The notes below the pieces were generated by a model. It ran no database searches. It worked only from the letters and a program-made list of their open reading frames with translations, and had not been told where the DNA came from. DNA of 64,000 nt from Saccharopolyspora soli (lineage in GTDB: Bacteria > Actinomycetota > Actinomycetes > Mycobacteriales > Pseudonocardiaceae): NCBI RefSeq assembly GCF_022678645.1, contig NZ_JALBWV010000018.1, positions 79,761-143,760 of the forward strand, in the 5' to 3' direction. Of this stretch, positions 43,390 to 51,604 are shown piece by piece; position 1 is the first letter of the stretch, and the number at the start of each line of letters is the position of its first letter. A program made the position numbers and the translations under genes.

Positions 43390-44766
43390 TCAGATCCGGT
43401 CGAGGACGATCGTGTCCGCGTTCTCCAGGCTCCGCAGCACGCCGTCCGGGGTCACGCCCGGCGTGGGCAGCGTCTCGCCCTGCACCGCCGTGAAGTCCGG
43501 GATGCCGCCACCGAGCAGCGGTAGGCCCCCGGCGCGCGACGTGGGAGCCGACTGGAACGGGTTCTGGGCGACCGCTCGCGCCGACGGCAGCGTGTCCAGC
43601 ACCGTGACCGCGATGTCGGAACTCAGCGGTTCATCGGTGAACGCCGGGTTTCCGCCGCGCCCCTCGGCGCCCCCCAGTGCCGCGGTGATCCGGCTGACCG
43701 TTGGCACCGAGGTCTGTCCGCCGCCCAGCGCGTTCAGCTCGCCCAGCACGGGCAGCGGAGCCGCCACACCGGGGGTTTCGCTGCGCTGCACGGTGCCCGG
43801 CGTCTTGGACAGGTCGATCAGCGCGAGTCCGCCGAGGTCCGGGATCTCGTTGACCTTCGCCTGGTACTCGCCCGGAACGTGCAGCGGCACGAAGTCCGGA
43901 CGTGGCGTCGGCTCGGCGGCGAACACGGACAGCACACCGGTGAGCACCTCGTGCGGCACGGTGTGCAGCTTGCTGTGCAGGCTGGGCAGCTCCGCGGAGG
44001 TCAGGTCCACCTGCTCCGGCGCCACCAGTCCGGGGCGTTCCGCCACCAGTCCGGGGCGCTCGTCCTGGGTGCGCGACAGCGCGTCTTCCCACAGTTCGAC
44101 GATCCCGTTGGCCGGTCCGAAGCCGTCGAAGTACACCAGGTCGTCGTGCGGGATCACCAGGTCTGCAGGGACATCCAGGACCGCACGCTCTCGAAAGGCA
44201 CCCCCGTCCAGGGTGTTGGCACCTCCTTGGATCACCTCGCCGATGGGACCGGCCCAGCTCAGCGAGCGGTGGAAGCCCTCGGCCGGGGTGACCGGGCGGT
44301 TCCCGTCGAACGGCGGCAGTCCGGACGCGGCGTCGAACGGCCGGGCCGCGGCCGGGTCGGCGACCCAACCGGCCAGGTGCAGCGGTTCGGTCGGCGCGTG
44401 CCAGAACGCCTCGTCCAGCACCGGGATTTCCTGGGTCTGCTCGTTCTCGACGGCGGGCAGCAGGTCGTGCGCCGGGATGAGGGTGCCGGTCAGCGCCGTC
44501 ACCGGGTGGCTGGTTCGGGTCTCGACCACCGGTGCGTTGTACTGCGTTCCGGCACTCTCGGGGAACAGCTCACCCGCGAAGCACCGATCGGCAGGCACCG
44601 CATCGTCTCCGAGCTCGTCGAGTACGGGGGGAAACACCGACTCGCCCAGCGGGGGGGTCGGGCGCTCCGGGCAGGTCTGGCTGGCGGATGCGACCCCCGT
44701 GCCGACGGCCAACATGCCACCAGTGACCAGCGCGGCTTGCACACCGCGCTTCGCCCAAGTCTGCAT
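43390..44766 (-). CDS. Large secreted protein of unknown function
   Basis: 458 residues from the ATG at 44766, chosen for its GAAGGAGAG ribosome site and because it gives a clean signal peptide (MQTWAKRGVQAALVTGGM..., cut near ASA-SQ). The mature chain is Pro/Leu/Glu-rich with little predicted structure, two cysteines near the front (C in 'QTCPERP' and 'DRCFAGE') and an exact ERPGLVA-ERPGLVA duplication. No enzyme motif or anchor is present. Its neighbour upstream on the same strand is also secreted and similar in composition, so both may be surface or spore-coat type proteins. Family not recognised. Confidence 0.72.
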   Translation of the reverse strand: MQTWAKRGVQAALVTGGMLAVGTGVASASQTCPERPTPPLGESVFPPVLDELGDDAVPADRCFAGELFPESAGTQYNAPVVETRTSHPVTALTGTLIPAHDLLPAVENEQTQEIPVLDEAFWHAPTEPLHLAGWVADPAAARPFDAASGLPPFDGNRPVTPAEGFHRSLSWAGPIGEVIQGGANTLDGGAFRERAVLDVPADLVIPHDDLVYFDGFGPANGIVELWEDALSRTQDERPGLVAERPGLVAPEQVDLTSAELPSLHSKLHTVPHEVLTGVLSVFAAEPTPRPDFVPLHVPGEYQAKVNEIPDLGGLALIDLSKTPGTVQRSETPGVAAPLPVLGELNALGGGQTSVPTVSRITAALGGAEGRGGNPAFTDEPLSSDIAVTVLDTLPSARAVAQNPFQSAPTSRAGGLPLLGGGIPDFTAVQGETLPTPGVTPDGVLRSLENADTIVLDRI

Positions 44767-44951
44767 GGATCTCTCCTTCACAAGGCTTCCCCGCTGGGGG
44801 GAGAAAAATCAACTGTGGGCGCCACACCGTCATCGGAACTTGATCAATCACGACGGCGGGCTTTTCGGGAAGTGCGATCGGGGTTGCGCATGCGGCGGGA
44901 TTTCCGGCGCGCGGCAACGCGATTCGTTGCCGGTGCCGCACCGCGGCGGAA

Positions 44952-45785
44952 TCAGTCCGGGGTGGTGCCGGGCTGCGGCTCGGGCAGGCCGAGCAGCGCG
45001 CGGGCGATGTCGCAGGCCGGAGCACCGGCCAGGACGGGTACTCCGTCCGGCTCGACCGGGTACCAGCCGAGCGCGGAGTTGTTGTGCTGCTGCCCGTCGC
45101 CGGTTCCGCCGCAGCCGGGCGAACCGGGCGGCGCGGGCAGGTGGAACGGCGTTGAGCGGGCCGGAAGTCCAGGGGATTCGGCGGGTCTCGGCGCACGCCC
45201 CCAGGAGACCGACTCGGATTGATCGTCGGAGAAGTGCGGCTCGATCAGCTGCGACACCACCGGCACGGTGAACGGCGCGCTCGGCATCGGCGCCTGCAAC
45301 GCGGGCGGCATGGTCGCGGGCCGCACACCCGTTTCCCCGGCCAGCAGCGGTTGCCCCAGCTCTTCCAGTCCACTGTCGACAGACGCGGACAACGTGCTGG
45401 CCTGACTGCCGGTCACCGACAGCGCGTTGTCCGCGACGTGCCGGACCTCGGCGGTGGAGTCCCGCAGCACTCCGGTCATCGGGCGCGCCGCGTCCAGCAG
45501 TTGCCCCGCCGGACCGGACCGGACCAGCGCGACCGGATCCAGGCGGCGCAGCGAGAACTCCGCCGGATCGGTCCGGTCGGTGGTCTGCTCGTCCGCGTGC
45601 GGTTGGGCGGCCGAGTCGTCTGACGCATCAGCGGCCGAGGGCAGGTCCGCGGCGCTGGCCGGTCCTGCGGTGCCGATCAGCCAAGCCGCGGAGGTTCCGG
45701 CGACCGTCGCGCCAGCCACCACGAGGGCACGGGTCAGCAGCCGCCACTGTCGGGCGGCTCCCGTCCTGCGTTCGTGGCGGGACAT
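44952..45785 (-). CDS. Secreted protein of unknown function
   Basis: 277 residues from the ATG at 45785 (GAGGAGG twelve bases upstream). Signal peptide with a long hydrophobic core (LLTRALVVAGATVAGTSAAW..., cut at ASA-AD). The mature part is Ser/Ala/Pro/Asp-rich, has helical 'LLDAARPMTGVLRDSTAEVRH' and 'LSVTGSQASTLSASVDSGL' segments, and a C-terminal domain with two cysteines ('GSPGCGGTGDG', 'GAPACDIARALLGLP'). No known domain recognised. Likely co-exported with the downstream protein. Confidence 0.7.
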   Translation of the reverse strand: MSRHERRTGAARQWRLLTRALVVAGATVAGTSAAWLIGTAGPASAADLPSAADASDDSAAQPHADEQTTDRTDPAEFSLRRLDPVALVRSGPAGQLLDAARPMTGVLRDSTAEVRHVADNALSVTGSQASTLSASVDSGLEELGQPLLAGETGVRPATMPPALQAPMPSAPFTVPVVSQLIEPHFSDDQSESVSWGRAPRPAESPGLPARSTPFHLPAPPGSPGCGGTGDGQQHNNSALGWYPVEPDGVPVLAGAPACDIARALLGLPEPQPGTTPD

Positions 45786-45986
45786 CTCGGTGCCAGAACC
45801 TCCTCGGCTTCGGGCGACTCCCCACTGGAGCTCGTCCTCCTCGCGGACGCAGACTCTTTCAAAACAACCGCCACTTGCGTAAGCACAGCGCGACACCTTC
45901 GCTACATCGTGTTACTGGTGATCCAGTTCGATAGCGCCCGGTGGTCATTTCGCCCCTGTTCTCGCGGTCGGCGCTACGGTGGCAGG

Positions 45987-47186
45987 GTGAACGACTTCAA
46001 GATCGCCACGCGGGATGACGTGGCCACGTCGATCCCGCGCGTACTGCGGGTTTCGGCAGCGTTGAGCTGGCGAGCGCTGGTGATCCTCGGCGCGCTGTAC
46101 GTGCTCGGGTTGATCGTCGGCCGGATCTACGTGGTCGTGATCCCGGTGGCCATCGCGCTGCTGCTGGCCGCACTGCTGGCGCCGGTCGTGTCGGCGTTGG
46201 CGCGGCGCCGCGTGCCGCGCGCACTGGCCACCGCCCTGGTGCTCATCGGTGGGCTGGCGGTGGTCGGCGGTGTCCTCACCTTCGTCATCAACGCCTTCAT
46301 CCAGGGTTTCCCGGACCTGCAGCGCCAGGTCATCGCCAGCCTCAACCAGCTCAGGGACTGGTTGGCGTCGGGTCCGCTGCACATCAACGAGCAGCAGATC
46401 AACCAGTACCTGTCGCAGGCCCAGGAATGGTTGGCCGCCAACCAGGCCGCGCTCACCAGCGGCGCGCTGTCCACCGCGACCACCTTCGGCAACTTCCTGA
46501 CCGGACTGGTGCTGGCGCTGTTCACGCTGATCTACTTCCTGTACGACGGCCGCCGGGTGTGGCTGTTCGTGATCCGGCTGGTGCCCCAGGCGGCTCGCCA
46601 CCGGGTCGACGTGGCGGGCTGCCGGGGCTTCGACTCGCTGGTCGGCTTCGTGCGGGCGACCGCGCTCGTCGCGGTGGTCGACGCCCTCGGCATCGGGCTA
46701 GGACTGATGTTCCTGGGTGTTCCGCTGGCGATTCCGCTGGCCGCGCTGGTGTTCCTGGGCGGCTTCGTGCCGATCGTCGGCGCGGTGGCCTCCGGCGCGG
46801 TCGCGGTGCTGGTCGCGCTGGTGACCAAGGGCCCGATCATCGCGCTGGTCGTGGTCGGCATCGTGCTCGCTGTGCAGCAGTTGGAAGGCAATGTGCTGCA
46901 ACCGCTGATCCTGGGGCGGGCCGTGCGGATCCACGCGCTGGGTGTGGTGCTGGCGATCAGCATCGGGTTGGTGATCTCCGGGATCGTCGGTGCGCTCCTG
47001 GCGGTGCCGCTGGTCGCGGTCCTGAACTCCGCGATCCGATCCCTGACCGCGCCGGAGGAAGAACTCGAAGTCCCGGCACCGACCGACCGCGAAGCGGCCG
47101 AACCCCCAACCGAGGAAGCCGAAACACCACCCGACGAAAAGCCGAACGGAGCCCCAGCCGACTCACCCAGCAACTCGGAAGTGTGA
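45987..47186 (+). CDS. AI-2E/UPF0118-family permease
   Basis: 399 residues from a GTG at 45987. Hydropathy indicates about eight membrane segments, with a soluble insertion 'INAFIQGFPDLQRQVIASLNQLRDWLASGPLHINEQ' between the second and third. The family block 'GVPLAIPLAALVFLGGFVPIVGA' and 'VVGIVLAVQQLEGNVLQPLILGRAVRIHALGVVLA' is diagnostic. Members include TqsA and Na+/H+ or peptide-type transporters, so substrate is open. The C-terminal ~45 residues are an acidic, Pro-rich tail. Confidence 0.9.
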   Translation: MNDFKIATRDDVATSIPRVLRVSAALSWRALVILGALYVLGLIVGRIYVVVIPVAIALLLAALLAPVVSALARRRVPRALATALVLIGGLAVVGGVLTFVINAFIQGFPDLQRQVIASLNQLRDWLASGPLHINEQQINQYLSQAQEWLAANQAALTSGALSTATTFGNFLTGLVLALFTLIYFLYDGRRVWLFVIRLVPQAARHRVDVAGCRGFDSLVGFVRATALVAVVDALGIGLGLMFLGVPLAIPLAALVFLGGFVPIVGAVASGAVAVLVALVTKGPIIALVVVGIVLAVQQLEGNVLQPLILGRAVRIHALGVVLAISIGLVISGIVGALLAVPLVAVLNSAIRSLTAPEEELEVPAPTDREAAEPPTEEAETPPDEKPNGAPADSPSNSEV

Positions 47187-47223
47187 GCGGTCGAGTTCCG
47201 ACCGGCCGGTCGCGGCCCGGCGG

Positions 47224-48426
47224 TCAGGAAGCCAGCGTGACGGCGTTGCGTCCGGCGGACTTGGCCGCGAGCAGGGCCGCGTCGGCCGCGACCAGGAGGT
47301 CGGTCAGGTCGTAGCCGAAGCGGAACGTCGTGGCCACGCCGATGCTGACGGTCAGGTCCTTGAGCTCGCGGTGCTCGCCGTGGGTGTCGCGTGTTGGCAC
47401 GGACAGCGCGGCCGTCGATCGCCGGATGCGGTCCGCCACCGTGCACGCGACTTCGGCTTCCGTGCCGGGCAGCAGCACGACGAACTCCTCGCCGCCGAAG
47501 CGACCGACCACGTCGTCCCGTCGCACGCTGCTGCGCAGCATCATCGCGACCGCGGCCAGCACGGTGTCACCCGCCAGGTGCCCGATCTCGTCGTTGACCC
47601 GTTTGAAGTGGTCCAGGTCCAGCAGCAGCAGCGAAACCGGTTGGGCACGGGACTGCGCCCGGTCGAGTTCGCTGCGCGCCAGCCGTTCCCAGTGCGCCGC
47701 GTTGGCCAGCCCCGTCTTGCCGTCCCGCTGCGCAGACCGCCGCCACTGCGGGAGTTGGCTGGCGAGGTCCAGCAGCACCAGCGGCGGACCGGCCAGCAGC
47801 GCGCTGCTGGGCTCGCTGCTCACCGCGACCGCCAGCAGCCCGCCCAGGCTCGCCGCGACGATGCCCAGCAGCACGTCGATCGGCTCGCCCAGCACGTCCT
47901 GCCGGGCCGCGTCGGGGTTGCGCAACCGGATGCCGAACGCGACCAGGCAGGCCCGCACCAGCAGCAGCACAGCACCGGCCAGGACGAACAGCACCGGACC
48001 CCAGCGGGGTTCCTCCCAACCGATGACGGATCGGGCCGACAGCGTCGCGATCGTGGTCGCCGCGGTGGTGAACAGCCAGCGGTGCAGTGCCGGGCGGCCG
48101 TCCAGCACGCCGTGCAGGCTCGGTCCGAGCAGCAGCAGCACCAGCAGGTTCGGCGGCAGGGTGAGGATTCCGGCGGCCAGGTAAGCGATGTGCATCGTCC
48201 ACGGATTGCGCCTGATCTGCCGTCGGACGTTGATGGACACCGACGTGATCACGATGACCGTCCCGGCGGTCACCGCCAACATCGCGAACGTCACCAGTTC
48301 GTGCGAAAGCGGCGACCGGCTGGTCAGGAGGACCAGCACCACCAGCGCGAGGGCGACCGCTTGGACCACGAGCACGTAGGCGATCGCCGCTGGCCGAAGC
48401 CGCCACAGCAACCACCCGCCCACCAA
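47224..48426 (-). CDS. Membrane-bound GGDEF diguanylate cyclase
   Basis: About 400 residues. Six or more membrane helices fill the first ~215 residues, then a GGDEF domain with 'DLDHFKRVNDEIGHLAGDTVLAAVA' and the active-site motif in 'GRFGGEEFVVLLPG'. An RxxD inhibitory site (RRDD, five residues before GGEEF) suggests product feedback, unlike the PAS-GGDEF enzyme at 40636. The start is uncertain: a TTG at 48426 is best spaced from GGGGAGG, with GTG at 48435 and 48423 as alternatives. Confidence 0.88.
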   Translation of the reverse strand: MVGGWLLWRLRPAAIAYVLVVQAVALALVVLVLLTSRSPLSHELVTFAMLAVTAGTVIVITSVSINVRRQIRRNPWTMHIAYLAAGILTLPPNLLVLLLLGPSLHGVLDGRPALHRWLFTTAATTIATLSARSVIGWEEPRWGPVLFVLAGAVLLLVRACLVAFGIRLRNPDAARQDVLGEPIDVLLGIVAASLGGLLAVAVSSEPSSALLAGPPLVLLDLASQLPQWRRSAQRDGKTGLANAAHWERLARSELDRAQSRAQPVSLLLLDLDHFKRVNDEIGHLAGDTVLAAVAMMLRSSVRRDDVVGRFGGEEFVVLLPGTEAEVACTVADRIRRSTAALSVPTRDTHGEHRELKDLTVSIGVATTFRFGYDLTDLLVAADAALLAAKSAGRNAVTLAS

Positions 48427-48597
48427 GCTGATCACCTCCCCGAACGAGCCTCGCACAGCGTGCCGCAACGGCGCAGCGCGCGGCGCGGGCGGTTCCGTCC
48501 GATGCTGGTCGTGATCACAAACACGCAGAGTGCTCGATCCGGCGGTCTCTGCCAAGCCCCGATGTACGGCAGGATGGTCCGCTGGGAAGGAGCGAAA

Positions 48598-49779
48598 GTG
48601 GGCAGTACGCAAACGTCGCCGGTGCAACCTCATCAGGTGACCGATGGCCGCTCGCCGTTGTGGCGCGGGCACAACGTGTTTCGCATGGTGACGTTCCTGT
48701 GGGCCTGCTTCTGGGTGGTCCTCCAGTTCCACGACTACCGGCGGCCGTGGTTGGCGCTGGTGGTCATCGTCCTGATGGGCCTGTGGACGGTGTTCACCGT
48801 TTGGCGCTACTGGACTCGGGCGGGCCGGACGAACCGCATGGTCCTGCTGGACTGCGTCGTGGTGTCCGTGCTGTTCCTCAGCAACGAGTTCATCCTTTCC
48901 GACGCCCAGATGTTGAACAACTACCCGTCGGTGGTGACGGTTTGGCACCCCACGATGGTCACCGCCGCCGCTTCCCAGTGGGGCATGTTCGGCGGGCTGT
49001 CGACCGGGATCATCGCCGCCGCCAGCAACTACCTGATCCGCGGCTACAGCGATCCGGCGATGTCGCTGGACACCCTGCTGCTGGTCGGGACCGGTCTGGT
49101 GCTCGGGCTGGCCTCGGACACCGCGCGCAAGTCCACCGAGCGGCTGGCCCGCGCGCTGCGCGCGGAGGCCGCGACCGCGGAGCGGGAACGGCTGGCGCGC
49201 TCCATCCACGACAGCGTGCTCCAGGTGCTCGCGCGGGTGCGCCGACGCGGCGCGGAGCTCGGCGGCGAGGCCGCTGAGCTGGCGAAACTGGCGGGAGAGC
49301 AGGAGATCGCGCTGCGCGCGCTGGTCGCGACAACGGCCCAAGAGACCACATTGGACGGTGAGACCGACCTCGCCGCGCGGTTGCAGGTACTGCGCACCGG
49401 CCGGATCCACGTGTCGATTCCGGGCAATCCGGTGCGCCTGCCGGAGCCGTTGAGCACCGATCTGTTCGCGGTCGTGCAGGAAGCGCTGGCGAACTTCGAC
49501 AAGCACGCCGGGTCGGACGCCCAGGCATGGGTGCTGCTGGAAGAGCTGCCGGAGGAAGTCGTGCTGACCGCGCGCGACGACGGTCCGGGCATCCCCGATG
49601 GTCGGCTCGCCGAGGCGGCCGCCGAGGGTCGGCTCGGGGTGGCCAAGTCGATTCGGGGCCGGGTGAAGAGCATGGGTGGCACGATCACCCTGGACACCGC
49701 TCCCGGCGAGGGAACCGAATGGGAGATCCGGGTGCCCCGACCCGGCCCGACCAAGCGTCGCAGAGGAGGAAAGCGATGA
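48598..49779 (+). CDS. Sensor histidine kinase (MacS-like, DUF5931 type)
   Basis: 393 residues from a GTG at 48598 (GGAAGGA upstream). Four or more membrane helices (about 28-170) form the sensor. The short phospho-acceptor helix has His204 in 'RERLARSIHDSVLQVL', and the ATPase domain shows 'FAVVQEALANFDKHAG' (N-box) and 'DDGPGIPDG' (G1 box), ending 'GGTITLDTAPGEGTEWEIRVP'. It is translationally coupled to the downstream response regulator by ATGA and sits directly upstream of the peptide cluster. The signal is unknown. Confidence 0.92.
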   Translation: MGSTQTSPVQPHQVTDGRSPLWRGHNVFRMVTFLWACFWVVLQFHDYRRPWLALVVIVLMGLWTVFTVWRYWTRAGRTNRMVLLDCVVVSVLFLSNEFILSDAQMLNNYPSVVTVWHPTMVTAAASQWGMFGGLSTGIIAAASNYLIRGYSDPAMSLDTLLLVGTGLVLGLASDTARKSTERLARALRAEAATAERERLARSIHDSVLQVLARVRRRGAELGGEAAELAKLAGEQEIALRALVATTAQETTLDGETDLAARLQVLRTGRIHVSIPGNPVRLPEPLSTDLFAVVQEALANFDKHAGSDAQAWVLLEELPEEVVLTARDDGPGIPDGRLAEAAAEGRLGVAKSIRGRVKSMGGTITLDTAPGEGTEWEIRVPRPGPTKRRRGGKR

Positions 49780-50453
49780 ACGAGCCGCCCGTCACCGTGA
49801 TGGTCGTCGATGACCACCCGATGTGGCGTGACGGGGTCGCCCGCGATCTGACCGAGCGCGGCTTCGAAGTGCGGGCCACCGCGAGCGACGCCGCGTCGGC
49901 GCTGCGCATCGCGCGGACCGTGACCCCCGACGTGGTGCTGATGGACATCAACCTGGGCGACACCTCCGGCGTCAACGCCACCCTGCAGATCACCCAGGAG
50001 ATCCCCGGCACGCGGGTGCTGGTGCTGTCCGCCAGCGGCGAGCACAGCGACGTGCTGGAGGCGGTCAAGGCCGGTGCTTCCGGATACCTGGTCAAGTCGG
50101 CGTCGGTCGAGGAGCTGATGGACGCGGTGCAGCGCACCGCCGCCGGAGACGCGGTGTTCACCGCCGGGCTGGCCGGGCTGGTGCTCGGCGAGTACCGGCG
50201 GATGGCGATCACCCCGGACTCGGAGTCGCAGGCGCCGCAGCTGACCGACCGGGAGACCGAGGTGCTGCGGCTGGTCGCCAAGGGGATGACCGCCCGGCAG
50301 ATCGCCAAGAAGCTGGTGATCTCGCACCGCACGGTCGAAAACCACGTGCAGTCGACGCTGCGCAAGTTGCAGCTGCACAACCGGGTCGAGCTGGCCCGCT
50401 ACGCCATCGAGCACGGCCTGGACCAAGAAGAGGGCGAGCCCTCCGAGTCGTAG
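49776..50453 (+). CDS. NarL/LuxR-family response regulator
   Basis: 225 residues. Receiver domain with acidic pocket 'VVDDHP' and phospho-acceptor Asp57 ('VVLMDINLGD'), Lys in 'GYLVKSAS'; C-terminal LuxR helix-turn-helix 'LTDREVTEV'-type, reading 'LTDRETEVLRLVAKGMTARQIAKKLVISHRTVENHVQSTLRKLQ'. Partner of the adjacent kinase. Its targets are unknown; the closest downstream genes are the three small peptides. Confidence 0.94.
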   Translation: MNEPPVTVMVVDDHPMWRDGVARDLTERGFEVRATASDAASALRIARTVTPDVVLMDINLGDTSGVNATLQITQEIPGTRVLVLSASGEHSDVLEAVKAGASGYLVKSASVEELMDAVQRTAAGDAVFTAGLAGLVLGEYRRMAITPDSESQAPQLTDRETEVLRLVAKGMTARQIAKKLVISHRTVENHVQSTLRKLQLHNRVELARYAIEHGLDQEEGEPSES

Positions 50454-50818
50454 AGCCTGTCTCCGAACTCGTTTTGCGAGGCGGTGCGGCTGACGGCCAC
50501 CTGCGGTCACCAAGCCGCCGTTTGCGCTCTGCGATGCCGGTGAGCCCGATCGGGTTCGCGGGCCTTCTTCGTCGGGTGACCCGTGATCTGTTCGGAATTT
50601 TCCAGGTTCACCCGATCCACTGACAAAAGCTCTTGTCCGCACGAGGTTTTCGCTGCTCAGGCAGGACAACACGGACCGTGACCGGAAGTCATCGAAAAGG
50701 GTTCGCGGAGCCGCGTGACGCCTTGGTGACGGGTCGGTGACGGGCCCTTTGGCGTACTCGTTGCCAGCGGCGAAAAGGCCGCGGTCGAAATTCCGATTAC
50801 GCGAACAGGAGCATGATC
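50454..50818 (+). other. Leader and promoter region of the peptide cluster
   Basis: 365 bp without a credible gene. The first ~35 bases carry a fragment related to the dispersed repeat family (GAACTCGTTTTGCGAGGCGG, compare the minus-strand reading of 6160-6256). The 3' part holds the GTGACG direct repeats and a TACTCG hexamer at 50755 that could act as a -10 element. Confidence 0.5.
50715..50742 (+). promoter_or_regulatory. Three GTGACG repeats at 11-bp spacing, candidate SARP operator
   Basis: GTGACG occurs at 50715, 50726 and 50737, exactly one helical turn apart, about 80 bp before the first peptide start. SARP activators bind direct repeats with this 11-bp phasing near the -10 region, and a SARP/BTAD gene lies in the same cluster at 53162. 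Confidence 0.65.
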
Positions 50819-51013
50819 ATGGAGTTTTCGCACGAATACGCTGAGATGCTGCCCGAGCGCGAAGCTCTCAACTGGTGGGGTGGCTTCGGTGGCTTTGGCA
50901 GCGACATCGCGGCCGTGAACGCGTCGAACACCGCGGTGGCCCTCGGTGGCGGCCCGTTCAGCACCACGACCGCCGTGGCTCTGCAGAACATCAACGTCAA
51001 CCAGGGTTGGTGA
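50819..51013 (+). CDS. Small precursor-like peptide 1
   Basis: 64 residues from the ATG at 50819 (AGGAG seven bases upstream; an ATG six bases earlier is too close to the ribosome site). Leader-like N-terminus MEFSHEYAEMLPEREAL, then an aromatic/Gly block NWWGGFGGFGSDI, then an alternating polar/hydrophobic core AAVNASNTAVALGGGPF and TTTAVALQNINVNQGW. No signal peptide and no cysteine. The conserved leader with a low-complexity core, plus an M50 protease with a PqqD-like domain downstream, suggests a ribosomally made and processed peptide. It is not assignable to a named class. Confidence 0.8.
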   Translation: MEFSHEYAEMLPEREALNWWGGFGGFGSDIAAVNASNTAVALGGGPFSTTTAVALQNINVNQGW

Positions 51014-51025
51014 CGGAGCATGGTC

Positions 51026-51211
51026 ATGGAGGTTTCGTACGAGGTCGCTGAGATGCTGCCCGAGCGCGAAGCCCTCAGCGGCTTTGGCTTTGGCTTCGGC
51101 AACGACATCGCGGCCGTGAACGCGTCGAACACCGCTGTGGCTCTTGGTGGCGGCCCGTTCACCAACACGACCGCCGCTGCTGTCCAGAACATCTGCGTCA
51201 GCCAGTTCTGA
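51026..51211 (+). CDS. Small precursor-like peptide 2
   Basis: 61 residues from the ATG at 51026 (GGAG seven bases upstream), 12 bases after peptide 1. MEVSYEVAEMLPEREAL, then SGFGFGFGNDI and AAVNASNTAVALGGGPF, identical to peptide 1 in the middle, ending NICVSQF. It contains the only cysteine of the three cores. The nucleotide identity to peptide 1 is so high across the middle that a recent tandem duplication is likely. A hairpin follows 20 bases after the stop. Confidence 0.8.
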   Translation: MEVSYEVAEMLPEREALSGFGFGFGNDIAAVNASNTAVALGGGPFTNTTAAAVQNICVSQF

Positions 51212-51231
51212 GCGGTCTGCAGTTAACACTC

Positions 51232-51269
51232 CCGGCCGCCCGTCACAGCTGCGCGTGATGGGCGGCCGG
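51232..51269 (+). terminator. Attenuator hairpin between peptides 2 and 3
   Basis: CCGGCCGCCC / GGGCGGCCGG (10 bp) with an inner TCAC / GTGA extension and an 8-base loop, no U-tract. It probably reduces or delays read-through into peptide 3 and the protease. Confidence 0.65.
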
Positions 51270-51292
51270 CTTCACCCTCCAGGAGATGGAAC

Positions 51293-51490
51293 ATGCACAC
51301 TCTCGATCTTTCGAGTGAGTCTGCGGAACTGCTTCCGCAGCGCGAAGCCCTCGGCGGCTGGGGTGGCGGCCTGATCGGCGACATCAACACCGTCACCGCC
51401 GTCAACCTGGCGATCGCGGTCAACGTAGGTGGCTTCGGCAGCGACGCCACGGCCGTCGCCAACCAATGGGTCGGGGCCAACCAATTCTGA
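51293..51490 (+). CDS. Small precursor-like peptide 3
   Basis: 65 residues from the ATG at 51293 (AGGAG seven bases upstream). The leader is diverged but recognisable (SSESAELLPQREAL), followed by GGWGGGLIGDI and the core NTVTAVNLAIAVNVGG, then ATAVANQWVGANQF. It shares the xxNQ-aromatic end with peptides 1 and 2. An independent hairpin before it and another after it suggest its own expression level. Confidence 0.8.
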   Translation: MHTLDLSSESAELLPQREALGGWGGGLIGDINTVTAVNLAIAVNVGGFGSDATAVANQWVGANQF

Positions 51491-51500
51491 TGGGTCCCGT

Positions 51501-51533
51501 CTGGCCGGGGGCGAAGCCTTCGCTCCCGGCCAG
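51501..51533 (+). terminator. Attenuator hairpin before the protease gene
   Basis: Stem CTGGCCGGG / CCCGGCCAG continues as GCGAAG / CTTCGC across single-base mismatches, closing on one base. It is very stable and ten bases after the peptide 3 stop; the protease has its own AGGAGG site 60 bases further on. Confidence 0.7.
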
Positions 51534-51604
51534 GCTACGTGCTGCCAGTACCGCGCTACCTGGGCAGCTCCACCCGCACTTGAACGGGTTCGCAGGAGGA
51601 TTCG

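Noticed and set aside
50819..51490. Chaplin, SapB or curli subunit genes
   Set aside because: The Asn/Ala/Val-rich cores are suggestive, but there is no signal peptide, no chaplin cysteine pair and no curli export gene. Similarity is compositional only.
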